From assembly GCA_021234155.1 (NCBI GenBank), contig JAJEKV010000095.1:747524-811523 (forward strand): a stretch of 64,000 bases of DNA, in the 5' to 3' direction. The translations under genes were made by a program, and so were the position numbers. This DNA is from Isoetes taiwanensis (taxonomy: Eukaryota > Streptophyta > Lycopodiopsida > Isoetales > Isoetaceae). Below the pieces are notes generated by a model, which was not told the DNA's origin, searched no databases, and saw nothing but the letters and a program-made list of their open reading frames with translations. Within the stretch, counting starts at the first letter, position 1. Every line of letters begins with the position of its first letter. Of the stretch, positions 35,391-47,565 are shown one piece after another.

Positions 35391-37416
35391 ACATTCAAGC
35401 TAAAGAACTATCCATATTATATGACATGCCTCTCAACAATAATCATTCATGTGCCCCGCCCTTTTGTCAACATATTCTCGACCGCTCGCTCTCAATGTCG
35501 ATGTTTATTTCCTTCAAGCTAAAAGTATCCATTAATGGACTTGAGAATGTAGTGAACAATGGGTCTTGGTGTCAAGCCCCAAAAGCTTGAAGGTAATGTC
35601 CTCCATTCTCTAGAATATTTCATGTTGACTCATCCTATTTGAGGATGACCAATTTATATTGTCTGCTTGATTAGATTCTCCGCCTTAGCAAATGTGATGT
35701 TGCCGCTTATAAGACCGATGATAATATCGAAGTGCTTTTACCATTCCAACTATGCAACTTCTCTTCATGAGAGAAGTCTATTCGCATCCATGTGCAGGAA
35801 CTATAATTTTGAATTATTAGTTAATAATATTGGTATTTGGTCCCCCATGGTGTCTCTTCTTGTTGGTGTTTGGCCTTCAATCTCTAAGGTAAGAGGTCGT
35901 CATGATGTTGAGATGGTGCTATCGAGATTGATGTCGCTGCTCTGAAGTATCGGGGCTGACAAAGAAGAAGTTGATTGCGGTCTGACCGTACTCCTGTTCC
36001 TGAGCAGTCTATCCTTGCTGGCTTGTAATTCCTCCTTAGCCAAAGCATTGGTGTCACTAGTCGATGAAGTCATCTACATGTTGGTGGTAGATTGTGACAA
36101 TAGTCGTCGATGTGGGGCCTTTTCTCGAGAAAATATGGCACTTGGAGAATATCCTTGACTAGGAGATGTTCCTCCCCTAATGTGATCAATGGTGTAAGTG
36201 CCATGATGCCCATTGGTTGTTGCATAGCCCTTCTTGGCAACTCATTTCTCTAGTCTTGATGTCAGAATCGTCCTTCGTGTAGGCTCCTCTTTATTATTTA
36301 TATTCAAGCTTCCCTTTACACCATCTTGGCCTTTGATTTGCTGAAGTTTCCTCCATAAGGCTGCCCTCTGCTTTCAAATTCCTTGATATTGTCGAGTGGC
36401 TCTCGTGTCGAGGCTCGAGGATTTGCAATGAAGGTTTCCTGACCTATTTGACTGCCTGACCTAAAGTGCACAAGGCAGTTAATACTATCACAACAACAGT
36501 TATAGTTATGCCTTTATCTACTCTAACCCTAAATGACTCCCCTGGCATTTGACACTCTACTAACTAGCGAGAAAGATATTTATTTACAGTCATGGGGGGG
36601 TATGTTTTGTATGCTAGGTGCTAACATGTATGTACGCTTCCGCTATATAGGATTCCCATAGAAGGCGTGGGACGAATGACACCTCCGTGTCCTTCACCCG
36701 AACACTTGCCCATCACAAGTGATCTGAGATAGACCGAGGGCCTTCCTGTGGTGATGAGGTCACCATGGGAGGGGAATTTCCCGTATTTATATGATGGGAG
36801 CATCGTATGGGTTCGGGGAGCGTCACATTAAGAGAGGGATAACACCATAGAATGAGGGTGTTATGCCCGAGATTGTTATGGTAGGGCATAACACACTCGT
36901 TCTAGGGCATTATCCGCCTTAACGAACTGGGCCCAAAAGTTTTATAGTGGTTTTATGGTGATTTCCATAACAAGCTAGGTATTTATGGCCATTTGGCATA
37001 ACAAACTAGGTGTTTACGTGCCTTCAATGTGTTACTGGTGGGTAATGCCATCAATGTGTTACTGGTGGGTAATGCCACTGCAACCAATGACAGATTCGAT
37101 CTGAGCTATAAAACTTGTACATGGATGAATTTGGACGTCCCTACCAGTGAGACACATGCTACGGGTGTTCATTGATGCCACATTAAAAATAGATTTTGAA
37201 TTTCTTATTAACGGACATGCAAAAAGTTAATTATATGCTTTGAATAAGCCAACGGGTTCTTGCAAAAGATCAAGTTGCCGAATAATGAAGCGCCATGTCA
37301 GCACTATGGTTTATCCGTCCCAAAGCTTAGCCGCCAGAGCACGTCCTGAAAATCTGACTATTGAAATGATCCAATTTACCATCTGATTCGTTATCCTATA
37401 ATAAATTGTTCTGGCT
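35391..37416. other. Intergenic DNA with short tandem repeats
   Basis: No gene is supported. At 37024-37077 a 27-bp unit (tcaatgtgttactggtgggt plus 'aatgcca') occurs twice in perfect tandem. Just upstream 'cataacaa.ctaggt.ttta' is repeated (about 36970-37015). A minus-strand Ser/Thr/Pro-rich open stretch at about 35930-36250 has no recognised domain. Confidence 0.4.
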
Positions 37417-39104
37417 ATGGAGGCCGTGATCCTTTCTCCATTCTCGCATCAATCTCTTCACAAAGTCTGGTACCGGACTTACTAGGGTTCTCGTCCTAAA
37501 GAATGGCTCGTGCTCGATATGGAATAAATCCAAATTATTGCATTTTGATATGATGCAAATAAAGTCCGCTTGGGTGTCTGTTTTAATCAACATCGTAGTT
37601 CTTCCTGCACTGGAGAGGTGAATTTTTGACCTACATTATAAGGTTTATGATGGCATAGAATTAGGTTTGTAGAACAACAACTTTATAGCTGCACTTATAT
37701 TTTGTGCATCTGCAGCAAACCATAGTGCAGAATATTGTGAAGACAAGCATGATTCCTCTTATTATGTTAGCTGCCTGTAGCTCTGGTGCTGCATTGGCAG
37801 AATCAAGAGAGTGTACTAGTTTTGCTGGGCAGGACATCAACACTTTGGTGGTAATTGCCTGCGTAGCAGAAGCCATTGCTTTAACAGGGGCTGCAGTAGG
37901 AGGTGAAGTGATTTATTTTGCCTGCTTTTCAGTCCCCGCGTCTCAATATGAAATTATGCTTCCTAAAATCACACACATCTTGAGTTTACGAAATTAATAA
38001 TAAAATGACATTACTCAAACCATCAAAATGAAATCTCTATGACAACATTGTGCGTAGAAGTTTCTAATGTTTTTCTTTTGTTTCCCAGGAATCATAGCGA
38101 GACAAAGAAAGGTTGAGGTTGAGAATATAAATGCGCAGCTTCGCCAAATCTTTGCCAAGATGAGAAGGCAGTATCAGGTTGAATCATATGCCCCCAGCTT
38201 GACATACGCTCCTGTTACTGGTTTTGGTGCTGATCAAATCCAAAGTGATCCAATGAAAATGGAAATGGTTAATTATCTTAAAGCAGGAAAGAGGTTTCTA
38301 CGCGAGAAAAAACCCAAGGAGGCTTTTGATGAATTTGAGAAGGCACTTCCTCTGGCTAGACAGCTTAAAGATCCTATTGAAGAGAAAAAGGCAATTCGTG
38401 GCTTAGGTAATTCTCTTCCCTTTGTTGCATCTATTAGTAATCTTCATAATTCTAGCAGACATTATGATTAATCTCCTTTAGTCAAATGGTGCCTATTCTT
38501 CTTAGGTATTTCTAGATCTACAATAAGATCTATTGGATTTGATGATAAAAATGTTAGGAGCTTGTTAGTATCTATGGCTTTGATTTTTTTGGTCATATCC
38601 TTAGTGTATATATCATTTTGAATAAGTTCGACTTTGTGCTAAGAGGTGGTAAAAAATAAAATGAATCTACCATGGCCTCAACACTAGAATTTACTTTGGA
38701 ACTCATGCTTTAGTAAACTTACAAGATGAACCAAACTTATGTGGCTGTGTGTCTCGCGTCCTTTGCTCATGGTGTTATCATATACTTGCGATGCTAATTA
38801 CCATGCTTATCATTCATGTTCAATTGTTGATAGTCCTTACATTTCACTCATGAACGAGATTTATAGAGCACTAAGATGGCCCTCTTTATTTTCAGGTGCT
38901 TCTTGCCAGCGTCAAGGAAAGTACAAAGAAGCTATTAGATACCATTCTATGATTCTGACAATCTGTCACTTAACAGGTGATAAAACTGGATATACAGAGG
39001 CCCTAGGGGCTATTGCAGATTGTTATACAGAGCTTGGGGATCTTGAAACTGCCGCAAAATATTATGACAGATTTATTGAGAGGATGGATGGTGTAGATGA
39101 ATAG
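37417..39104 (+). CDS. FLU: FLUORESCENT IN BLUE LIGHT (FLU), TPR regulator of tetrapyrrole synthesis
   Basis: Three exons are clear. Exon 37716-37902 has the membrane-anchor segment ending EAIALTGAAVGG. Exon 38089-38406 encodes IIARQRKVEVENINAQLRQI, ESYAPSLTYAPV and the first TPR helices (AGKRFLREKKPKEAFDEFEK). Exon 38896-39104 encodes GASCQRQGKYKEAIRYHSM and GAIADCYTELGDLETAAKYY, then the TAG stop. Donors and acceptors are GT/AG and phases agree. FLU sits on plastid membranes, and its TPR domain binds glutamyl-tRNA reductase to stop 5-aminolevulinate synthesis in the dark. The order of anchor, linker and C-terminal TPRs matches the family. A likely first exon with the transit peptide begins at the ATG at 37417 (MEAVILSPFSHQSLHKVW) and ends at a GTGAAT donor after 37617. 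It needs a one-base frame change near 37465 and another near its end, so assembly error or decay is possible there. Confidence 0.93.
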
Positions 39105-40950
39105 ATAGGTGACTGAAATTTGTGAGGTTCATATGCTTCATTTGCTTTGTCTGGCATTCAGACGTTTCTCTATGGGTGCTTTAGGCACAGAAAATTGCAT
39201 TGTACTTCAATACCCTTGGGAAAGTGGAAAGAAAGCATCGTATGAAGTACAGCAGTTATAGGATGGTAGAAGATTTGGATAATTGGGTGATTCTGGCTGT
39301 AAGTAGAAGCAGAAAAAAAATTCTCTACCTCTATTCATGAAAGGAAATTTTGCAGGAAAGACCATAGGCAGTATTGCTCTCCTCGTCTTTTGAATTTAGA
39401 TTGTGCTTGTAACAGCAGGAGACAGAGAAACCAGTTCAATTGGAGATGCATATCTGAATAAAAAGTCATATTGAGGTAAATAAAGTTGATTGCCCACGTC
39501 AGGGGAGTAAACTTGAGTTTCTAAATCAAGACTTCCATTGAAAATGAAAAATGTTCTAAATCGTCAAGTTTGTAAAACAAGTGCAGAAGTTATCTTAAAA
39601 TTTTAATCACAGGTGTGTGTGACATGAACTCAGCATGTATTGTATTGATCTGCAAAACGTACATGATGCAATGTTATCTAGTGATTTACTATACAGGGAT
39701 GACATGATTCCATGTAGCGTGCTGTTGAACTGTGGTAGTTTTGATACAGTTTGAGAGGGAGATCTATGTATTGGGTATTTAGTATTATAAGCCTGAAGCC
39801 TAGACGCCTTTTTTGCTTCTGATTCAGTCAATTTACATAGCCATGAGTACTACATGAAGCTGGTGGCCTCGATTTCACTTTGCACTAAAAATTTAAATCT
39901 AAAATCATTTTACAGATTACTCTTGTTAGTTCAAGTTGTTGCTCCATCACATGCACATGGAGTGCCTTATGGTACATAATTTGCAACGCCAAGATATTCA
40001 TAAACTACTTTTGTTGCTCCATACTGGAAGTTAGAATGGCTGATCTTAGATGCGAAGCTTGTTTTGGCCTATTCCTCCCTAATTTCGGTCTTAGCTATTA
40101 CCGTATGTGATCCATAAGAAATAACTGAAGCTATTCATGCTTCTTATGAAGATCGGATATTTACGAGACTTGGGGCAGCAGCTCTTGTTATACAAGCATG
40201 CAACAAATAGAAATGTAGGAATAATATCAAAAGCTTTCTGTTCTTTATGTGCTAGGTAATATTTATGGGGAGGGGCTTTACGCCTTGTAACTCAGGGCTC
40301 GAATTTGACGGTTTTCATGCCCATTTTTGGGATTTAAACAGGTGAAAATAAAAATTTGTATGGCAAATGAAGGGTAGCACTTGGGCAATTGCTCGTCATA
40401 GAGAAGGGCAACTACAAGACATACTCGTCATTTGACTGGCTAGGAACAGAGAAAGAGAAATGCTTGTCATTTTTCTTGCTATATCTCTTTATAAATTTTA
40501 AACATTTATATTAAATATGAGTGATAATATCTCTATACATCTCATTTTTTAAGTGGACTTAAAATAAACTAGTTATGCCGGACTTAGTAACAATTTGAAA
40601 AGATGTCGATAAGTAAAGAGATCTCACCATTTAGAAATTGCTAAATGAGGAGATTTGCTTTTAAAAATTCCAAGTCTCTTTCTTTGCTCACATGCAGTTC
40701 TGTATAGCTTTGTGATAGCGTAAGCAGTGTGTGAATCAAAACATATAGCCTAAAAGTGGATTTAAAAGACTATTAAATATTGCACCGGCATGGCCAGCTT
40801 AAGTAAATTGATGTTGGTAGTTCCTTTTCTCAGAGGCATGGTGGTTGTCCTGAAGTTTTAGCTTTTTGAACTTAAATGTAGTGGCACCAAAACATATTTC
40901 TATGCATGTGCTGTAAGTGAGTGGAAATAGATTGTATTTCCAACGAGCTA
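39105..40950. other. FLU 3' flank and intergenic DNA
   Basis: The first few hundred bases after the TAG are probably 3' UTR, with an AATAAA-containing stretch near 39457. Beyond that I see no gene, only AT-rich DNA. Confidence 0.4.
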
Positions 40951-40954
40951 AAGG

Positions 40955-41325
40955 ACGTCGAAAATGGAGTCCAGATGCAAAAGTTATGCCAAAAAAATCT
41001 ATTCTGCCACCCCGAAACCCCTTAAATTGGGCGCCCGCCTAATTTGAGCCAAATTTGGGGACTATTCATGTAAATATGATGCCCGATTAGATGTCTTTAT
41101 ATCAGGTCTTGAACAAGCTTTAATCAAGCAAAGAACGCCGAAAAATGGAGTCCAGAGTTAAACGTTATACCGAAAAGCTTATTCTATCAGCCTGGAACCC
41201 TAAAAATTGGGCACCCGCCTATTTAAGGGGTTCCAGGGTGGCATAATAGAACTTTTGGCATAACTTTTGCATTCGGATTCCATTTTCTATGTTCTTTAGT
41301 TCTTTATAAAGCTTGTTGAGAGGGC
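40955..41325. repeat. Nested direct and inverted duplication around 'gggcgcccgcc'
   Basis: 'cg(a)aaaatggagtccaga' with 'aaagttatgcc...ttctgccaccc...aaattgggcgcccgcct' at about 40965-41040 is repeated at about 41138-41222 in diverged form. It is followed by an inverted copy (tttaaggggttccagggtgg ... 'gcattcggattccattttc') at about 41222-41290. The word 'ttgggcgcccgcc' or near variants recurs at about 41405 and 41990. This motif style is frequent at LTR borders, but no retroelement domain is seen. Confidence 0.5.
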
Positions 41326-41989
41326 ATAATATTTATACAAATGGGCTCCAAATTTGTCTCAAATTGGGCCGCCCAGTGTGAAAGGCAACACCATCCAAGG
41401 CAAATTGGGCGCCCGTCCAGTTTGGCCCTTGGGGGAAAACTTTTTACCATGCTTAGTTTGGCCCTTGGGACATAATCTTTTGTTCTAACCGAACTTTTAT
41501 TGTTGTGCAGAATCAATGGCTATGAGAGTCTTGACAAATCGAAAAGTCGGCTCCACATGAGGTAGAAGAGGAGGGAAATAAGCCACTGAGATCCCAAGAA
41601 TTCATGGAGAGGACGAAAGCTTTGAAAGATGTTGCCCCCCAGCAAGTTCAAGCACAGATTGAAGAACCTAAAAAAAGTTTGCCAAGTGAAGAGCAACCCG
41701 ACTCTTGAGAATTATGTGATTATCTATTCGACTATTTTGGCATATAAGGAACTCCAAACTGGGTGCTACCCAATTTCAGGATGCATTACTGTACATTTAA
41801 TCATAATGCTATATGCTCCATATGTTTGTAAACGATATCTAATGAATTAAATTTAGATGTTTGTCTCACATCTTATGTTTTTATATCCATTTATGTTGTA
41901 CTATACACTCTCTATTCTACACACTTATGAGCATTTGAGATATATATGGACTTATAAGAAGTCCATATATAATGAAACTATGCTTTATT
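41326..41989. other. No gene recognised
   Basis: AT-rich DNA. It contains 'atggacttataagaagtccat' at about 41948-41968, a short palindrome with 9-10 bp arms. Confidence 0.4.
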
Positions 41990-42790
41990 GGGCACCCGCC
42001 ACATGGAAGCATCCCATTGGAACCCTAACCTATAAATGGCCAAACCCTAACCCTAGGCTATTTTTCTGGCGCCAACAGTCTTGGAGCCTTGTTCGCACTC
42101 AAAACTCTCTTTCGAGAACCGTCTGCTGTGGCATAGCATAGTGCAGCATCCCCCGGAGCGTGCCCGCATCGGTAGGAGTGGGAGATACTTCGAACAACTT
42201 GAAGGCCATGGAGACGTCGGGAGTAGGAGGGAGTTCCTCAGGAGCAGGTATTTGGGTTAGAGTCCTTTGTAGATCATCTGGAAGTGAGTTAGCATTTTGT
42301 ATCTCTAGTAGAGCCATTCTAGAACCCTCAATCTAGATCTTGAAACCTAATCAAAGATGCATGTGATTAGGATTAGATGTTATTCTTATTATTTACCATG
42401 TTATGTGGATATAGATGTTGGTTGATCGTGTTGCTCCTCTTGTATTGGGAAGGGGGGTAGAGACCTAGTAGCCATTATTTAGACGATCCTAGTTTAGATC
42501 CCTTAGTTCCTTATAGATGTGGCGAGTGCATAGGAATACACCCGACTACAAAGGCTATGGAGCCACTTAGCACCGCATAATGGGGCTAATAGCAAAGTGT
42601 GGAGGTCCCCTGCTGAGGCGGCCACCGGGGACCAATAGCTGGCTAGGCCTATGGCCTGGTCTCTCTTCGTGGGGGCGGGTATGGGTGGACACCTCCCTGG
42701 GCAATGGTGTCGCCTCTACCTCTCAAGAGTTTGGGTAGCAAAGTGTCATAAGATCTTTTATGTTTATCACCCTCACCCTACTTCTAATCT
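41990..42790 (+). repeat. LTR/TRIM-like segment related to 4.2-4.9 kb
   Basis: 'cctataaatggcc' near 42030 is a TATA-like box followed by 'aaaccctaaccctagg'. The block 'cttgtattgggaagggggg' plus 'tagagacct' lies near 42440-42470, followed by a GC-rich tract with 'cctgggcaatggtgtcgcctc'. The same ordered features occur in the core of foldback copy 1. A minus-strand open stretch (42099-42317, EIQNANSLPDDLQRTLTQIP) could be a gag or host fragment, but has no recognised motif. Confidence 0.35.
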
Positions 42791-44272
42791 TAACAAGTAG
42801 CATAAGTTTACAAAAAAGCTCAAATCAATTTCCTTACCACAGTGACCTACAAGTGTTAGTCACAGAATTATCTATTGAAAGGAAAACACAGATTTGAGGG
42901 CAATATTTACTAGATCAATTCCAATTCAATTTCATTATAACCGGTTACACTGTAACAACCTTATAACAACCAACGATTCTATCATGTTCATTTGAAAGCA
43001 GCTAGAATTTATCAAATGTATATAGAACTCATATCAAACAACAGCTTACCTCTTCATGGTCTACTTAAAAAACTACAAGATCACATAGTTAGATGTGTTG
43101 TCTACTTGCAAACTTATCCATAGGTAAAATAAGAAAAACATATAAATCTGAAACCATTCCATGCTAGAATGTAATCAGGGTAAAGGGCAGAGGCTTTCCA
43201 CGGCAGCAACAACAGTTACCAGTTTATAATCTAAACTTTTATATAGAAATAAACAACCAAATGCATGGGTCCAAGTGGATGTGGCAAAGATTGTTAATAT
43301 TTTCAAAATTATTATTATAATAGTTCCAGGTCTTTTAGCAATGGAGTGCTATTTATAGGTCCAAAAATACCTCCATACCACCCATTAAAGACATGTGTTA
43401 TCCTGGGACATCTTTGCATAGCCTTATGGGATATACTCCAGCTAGTAGACTATGTTAGGAGTATACTAAAGATCAGCATAAGTTTACTTACAGTTAAGAA
43501 TCAATCAATTCCTGTCTTATTGGTAAATATTCAGATTCTATAAGCATATTCATATTGGGCACATCTGCACTAGCATTTCTTCATATAATACAAGATAGAA
43601 TAGATCTAAAGCATACAGATTATTCCCTCTAACATAGATCATAACATAACCCCTCAAGAATGCTTAAATCAGATATAGATATAATGCTCGTTGATTGAAT
43701 TTTTAACATGGTTGGACTCATCTAGGCTTTAAGTGAGATGCACAATTTACACAGCTTAGTCACAACTCGTTTTACCAATACTAGTTGGATATGTAGAGCC
43801 AGATTTTTACATAACAACCTGGACACCTAAGTTGTCTCCTGCACTTAGGCTGGATTGCCACCATGCCTCTAGATAACATCATATCTTTATGAGCCGAAAG
43901 CTTGACCCAATATTTATTAAAAATTCTGATTATCACGGAATATGATAGACTCCTAAATTGTGTCTAGCAATTTAAGCAGAGCTGAAACTATGCAACCAGA
44001 TTTATATAATAGCTACAACTCTTTATGAGCAATTATCTAGACCTAAGCATCCAATAACCAAGACCAAGTGTACCACATGCATAGTACCAAATGCTTAGAA
44101 CTCTTAGCATCATGACACTAATGTCTTATATTTATAGAGATATGATTGGGCCACATAAGCATTTAAGACATGGTGGTTTTTCCACTAACACTTTTAAGAC
44201 ATGTCGCATATCACATCCGTACAACATGGGAGTCTTATTTTCTTCCGGGGGAAACCCCTCGCTACAAAATAA
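42791..44272. other. AT-rich intergenic DNA
   Basis: No gene or domain found on either strand. Several 'aagacatg'-type words near 44130-44210 resemble halves of the palindromes at 45332 and 47343. Confidence 0.4.
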
Positions 44273-44455
44273 GGGCGCTTTCCCATGGACGGCCGGACCT
44301 GGATGAGGTCAGGCCCAGGTCCAACAGTATTCCTCAGGATTATTTTCTCGAATGAGGTTCTTAACCTCACCCACCCGATTCTCACCATGGGAACATCGAA
44401 AGCGGCACTGCACCTTCGTGAAACCCTGAGGTTTTCTGCCCATGGGAAAGCACCC
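44273..44455. mobile_element. Tourist-type MITE (PIF/Harbinger-like), 183 bp
   Basis: Terminal inverted repeats GGGCGCTTTCCCATGG and CCATGGGAAAGCACCC match at 15 of 16 positions and start with GGG. The element is flanked on both sides by TAA (44270-44272 and 44456-44458), the trinucleotide target duplication preferred by PIF/Harbinger elements. No coding capacity. The near-identical ends suggest a fairly young insertion. Confidence 0.8.
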
Positions 44456-44990
44456 TAAGACAACAAAATCTAACCAATCAGAGACCGTCTTTGCCGTATA
44501 CTTAGGATGTCCCAAAAAGGGAGAAGAAACGGCCGCACATGAGAAGAATCGCCTGGGATGGACGCATTTAACCTCAATCCCTCGTTTCTAGTTCTTTTGA
44601 TACTCCTCCAGAATGCAAGGTTATTAACGGCGCAGCAGAAGAAAAAATTATTTTATAGTATGCAAAGAATACGCCACCGAGCTCCCTTGTTTTGCCCTTT
44701 CCTTTTCCAAACTTCGAATCGGCATCACCGAATCGGCCGAACATGTCACTGGGTAAAGAAAAATGGGTTTTGAAACTTCGGTTCCAAATTTTCCTTTCGC
44801 TTTTCAGCCTCTCTGCTTTTGCTACAGATTAGGGCAAACAAAATTGCGCCGGATTTGGCAAAGTTGCAGGTCTAATCTCGGAAGGTAAATGATATTTTGT
44901 TGCAATGTTTTCGATGTTTTGTTGCGTGTCGACCAAAGAAATACAAAACGAAGTAACATGTTTTAATATAGAAAGCCGTGGATCAGGAAA
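44456..44990. other. Upstream flank of the PPR fragment
   Basis: No supported gene. A plus-strand frame at 44558-44773 begins with a hydrophobic stretch (FLVLLILLQNARLLTAQQKK) but has no further evidence. Confidence 0.3.
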
Positions 44991-45303
44991 CTACGGAAGC
45001 TGTGGATCAGACTGCAAGAATTTAGCTGACATGCGGGGGTTGTTTGAAGGGTTAAAACAAAGGGATGTTGTCTTATGGAATTCCGTTATATCAGCATATG
45101 CCCGCAGTGATTGTGGAGAAGAAGCTCTTGAATTGTTAGAAAAAATGCAATTTGAAGGAATGATTCCAGATTATGTCTCCTTCATTAGCCTTCTTGAAGC
45201 ATATGCTAGCATTGTATCGTTATCACATGGCAAGAGGATATTTTCAGAAGCCGTGCATAGACTATTTTCAAAAGCCTCTGAAGCCGTGGAACAGGAAAAT
45301 TAG
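44991..45303 (+). pseudogene. Pentatricopeptide-repeat (PPR) protein fragment
   Basis: The frame contains LADMRGLFEGLKQRDVVLWN, SVISAYARSDCGEEALELLE, KMQFEGMIPDYVSFISLLEA and YASIVSLSHGKRI. This matches consecutive PPR motifs (the end of one, 'DVVLWNSVISAYAR..EALELLEKMQ.EGMIPD..SFISLL.A', and the start of the next), in the style of plant PLS-class organelle RNA-binding proteins. About two repeats remain of a protein that normally has ten or more. The frame ends in a stop at 45303, after a repetition of FSKA/FSEAVHRL-type residues. There is no transit peptide. It is a truncated relic or a captured fragment. Confidence 0.75.
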
Positions 45304-45959
45304 GGAGTAGTGAAAACCAAATTTATGAGACATGTCTTATATTATAAGACATCTCTGATAATCAAGCCATGGAAAACTAATTTTTTTAAGACATGCCACA
45401 AGAAGAGGAGGTTAACCCTCCCCTCTCAAAAATTACGGCAACAACCCTCTCGGCCGGCCTTAAACCGCAGTCCGAGCAAGTTCAATTCTTCTCTATATGC
45501 TTCTGTTTGGTTTCATGCAAGAGTGTGGTTCCCAGGTGGGTTTCGGCTCCTTAGCATCCTGTTTGGATTCAAGCTTAAGGATATGATTTTGAAATTCTCG
45601 CAGGAAAAGTGATCCAGATCTATAAAAATAAACAAGCAACGAACTCACCATCTCTGGAGCTATGGAGATGCAACAGCGTTATTTCCAAGTGGGTTTTGAC
45701 TCCTCAATCCTATGTGAGAAACAAGAAAAAACAAGCGGAGCTTAGTGTCCTTTTGCCGGGCATTTGCAATCTTTCAACAGGATCTGCCCTGCATCTTTTT
45801 TCAACCATATCCGACCTCTGCAAATTGCTTCAAGCTTATTTTTTCTCGATTCCATAGCCATAACCATAGTTTCTCTGGTTGAACAGTTTTCAAAGGGGGT
45901 ATTTTGCAGATCTCTTTCAGCCTCGCAGAGCAAATGGCCCATTCTATTTTATGGAAAAA
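45304..45959. other. Intergenic, with a 21-nt near-palindrome at 45332-45352
   Basis: 'atgtcttatattataagacat' is self-complementary except at its centre. It resembles the perfect palindrome at 47343-47364 and is followed by 'gccatggaaaacta', which has a counterpart ('gccgtggaaaaa') there. This suggests both are ends of one small repeat family. No gene supported. Confidence 0.4.
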
Positions 45960-46205
45960 GATGGCTGAAAACAGGGTATGCCGGAACAGAGAAATGGATA
46001 TGGGAAACAGAACTATGGTTCAAAACAGGGTATGCGGGAACAGAGAAATGGATATGCCGAAACCGAGCTATGGATATGCCGAAACCGAGGTATGCTGGAA
46101 CAGAGAAATGGATATGCCGAAAAAGAGCTAGAGCTATGCTGGAACAGACGGCATGCAGAACAGAGATACGCCAAAACAGAGCTATGCCGAAATAGAGAGA
46201 TGCGA
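45960..46205. repeat. Minisatellite of 'tatgccggaacagagaaatgga' units
   Basis: About ten units of roughly 16-26 bp, built on 'atgccgaaaccgagctatgg' and 'ggaacagagaaatggatatg', follow each other. Two adjacent units near 46055-46095 are 22 bp apart and almost identical. Two frames stay open through the array because the unit lacks stops, so the predicted repeat peptide is probably not a real protein. Confidence 0.7.
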
Positions 46206-46281
46206 CTGTGCCTTTTTTGTGAAAAGAATATTCGCAAGATTATTGTGATAATCACTGGAATATGCTTTAATTACGTATACG

Positions 46282-46374
46282 GGAATGTCATTTTTGTTGA
46301 CATTCAACGCCGCAACGCCGCCTCCGGCCGAGAGGGCGTTGACGTAAACGGAATGTCAACAAAAATGACATTCC
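46282..46374. mobile_element. Hairpin element with 24-bp perfect arms
   Basis: The 24 bases at 46282-46305 (GGAATGTCATTTTTGTTGAC...) and 46351-46374 are exact reverse complements. Inside, 'caacgcc' and 'ggcgttg' extend the stem around a GC-rich centre. This is long for chance and looks like a MITE-like foldback or a transcribed stem-loop. Confidence 0.7.
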
Positions 46375-47400
46375 GGTAACGTGAAGTTCACCCTAGGGTT
46401 TATTCTGTGTATTTTTTTTTCTCGCTTTTCCTCTCCGCTCTGGTGCGCCATAGCCGATCTTCAGAGCCTATGCCATTCGCGCTATTACCATTTTTGCTTC
46501 CGATGGCGCCATCTAGGTATTAGCATTACTTTGATGAGGTTTTGAGAAGATTTGGACGATCTCTTTCTCTCTTTCTCTGCTTTTTGAACATTCTTGTTAC
46601 GCTTTTTCCTTCCGCCATAGCTCGAGGTTCTCACCGATTTTTTCTCCAGTTCCTTCCGCTAGCTTTTTCCGACAAGTATTAGGAAGATCCTAATCACGTG
46701 GAGCTTTAATTGGATTGGCCGGGATTTGGAGCATATTTAAGGGTCCGATATCCGGTCCGGTAAACGCCATTCTCACGACGACTCCTTTTCACTTCCGCTT
46801 TTTTTGCAAGATTTGAAGCGCAAGGCTTCTCTATTTTTGGATTTGGGGCAAGATTTCTATTTTGGATTTGGTAGTTTGCTTGGTTAAATCTTGCTCGCCT
46901 TATCTCAACGCTCAAGAATCAAAAGGAAAAAATCAAGAATCAAGATTTTGAAGCATTTTGCTTTGTAGTATCGATTTTTCTCGCCCATAGCCATGATATA
47001 TCTGTCCATTTCTGTCATAGCTGGCAGAAAATGTAAAGCAGGGCTTGCCTGCCGCTTCAAGTTCAACTGTTCCGTTTATTTTTTTGATTTAATGTGATGA
47101 TCTCCTCACGGTTCTAGGTCTCAACGAATGCAGCGTAGGGCTTCAAGAAACCGAATGCAACTAAACCGAATTGCAAGTAACTTCAAAACTTAATCACATT
47201 TCTCGAAAAGAAAATTATAGCGTAATGTGGGATAGAAGTAGCGTAATGAACCCTAGGTGAACTTTACGAATATTCGAATGATTATGGGAAATAACCCTAG
47301 CTTGATCCAAGGGTGCGGTTTAATGACGTGGCACCTAAAATGCTGTCTTATAATTATAAGACAGCCATATTTTAAGTCAGCCGTGGAAAAAGGGCCTAAC
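46375..47400. other. Intergenic, possible element borders and a 22-bp palindrome
   Basis: 'gtgaagttcaccctagggtttattc' near 46381-46405 is repeated in inverted form near 47243-47265 (gaaccctaggtgaacttta), suggesting the ends of an 860-bp element. It lacks a coding frame. At 47343-47364 CTGTCTTATAATTATAAGACAG is a perfect palindrome. Confidence 0.45.
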
Positions 47401-47565
47401 TAGCGTAAAACACAATGTATCTACATTATTTCATGCAAGAGCCTTAACAAAAAGAACCTGAGAATTCGATTTGCAATCATGATCCTTGTAGCCAGCTCCT
47501 GGATCTTGGTTCAATCTTCTGTATTTCACCATTTCTGCCTGAAGTTTGCACAGATCCATTAGGCA

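Noticed and set aside
46013-46255. CRISPR-like array from the regular short repeats
   Set aside because: Eukaryotic context; unit spacing is irregular and the spacers are themselves repeats.
45764-46379. Repeat peptide MPEQRNGYGKQ-type proteins
   Set aside because: Two frames are open through a minisatellite whose unit lacks stops; no start context or homology.
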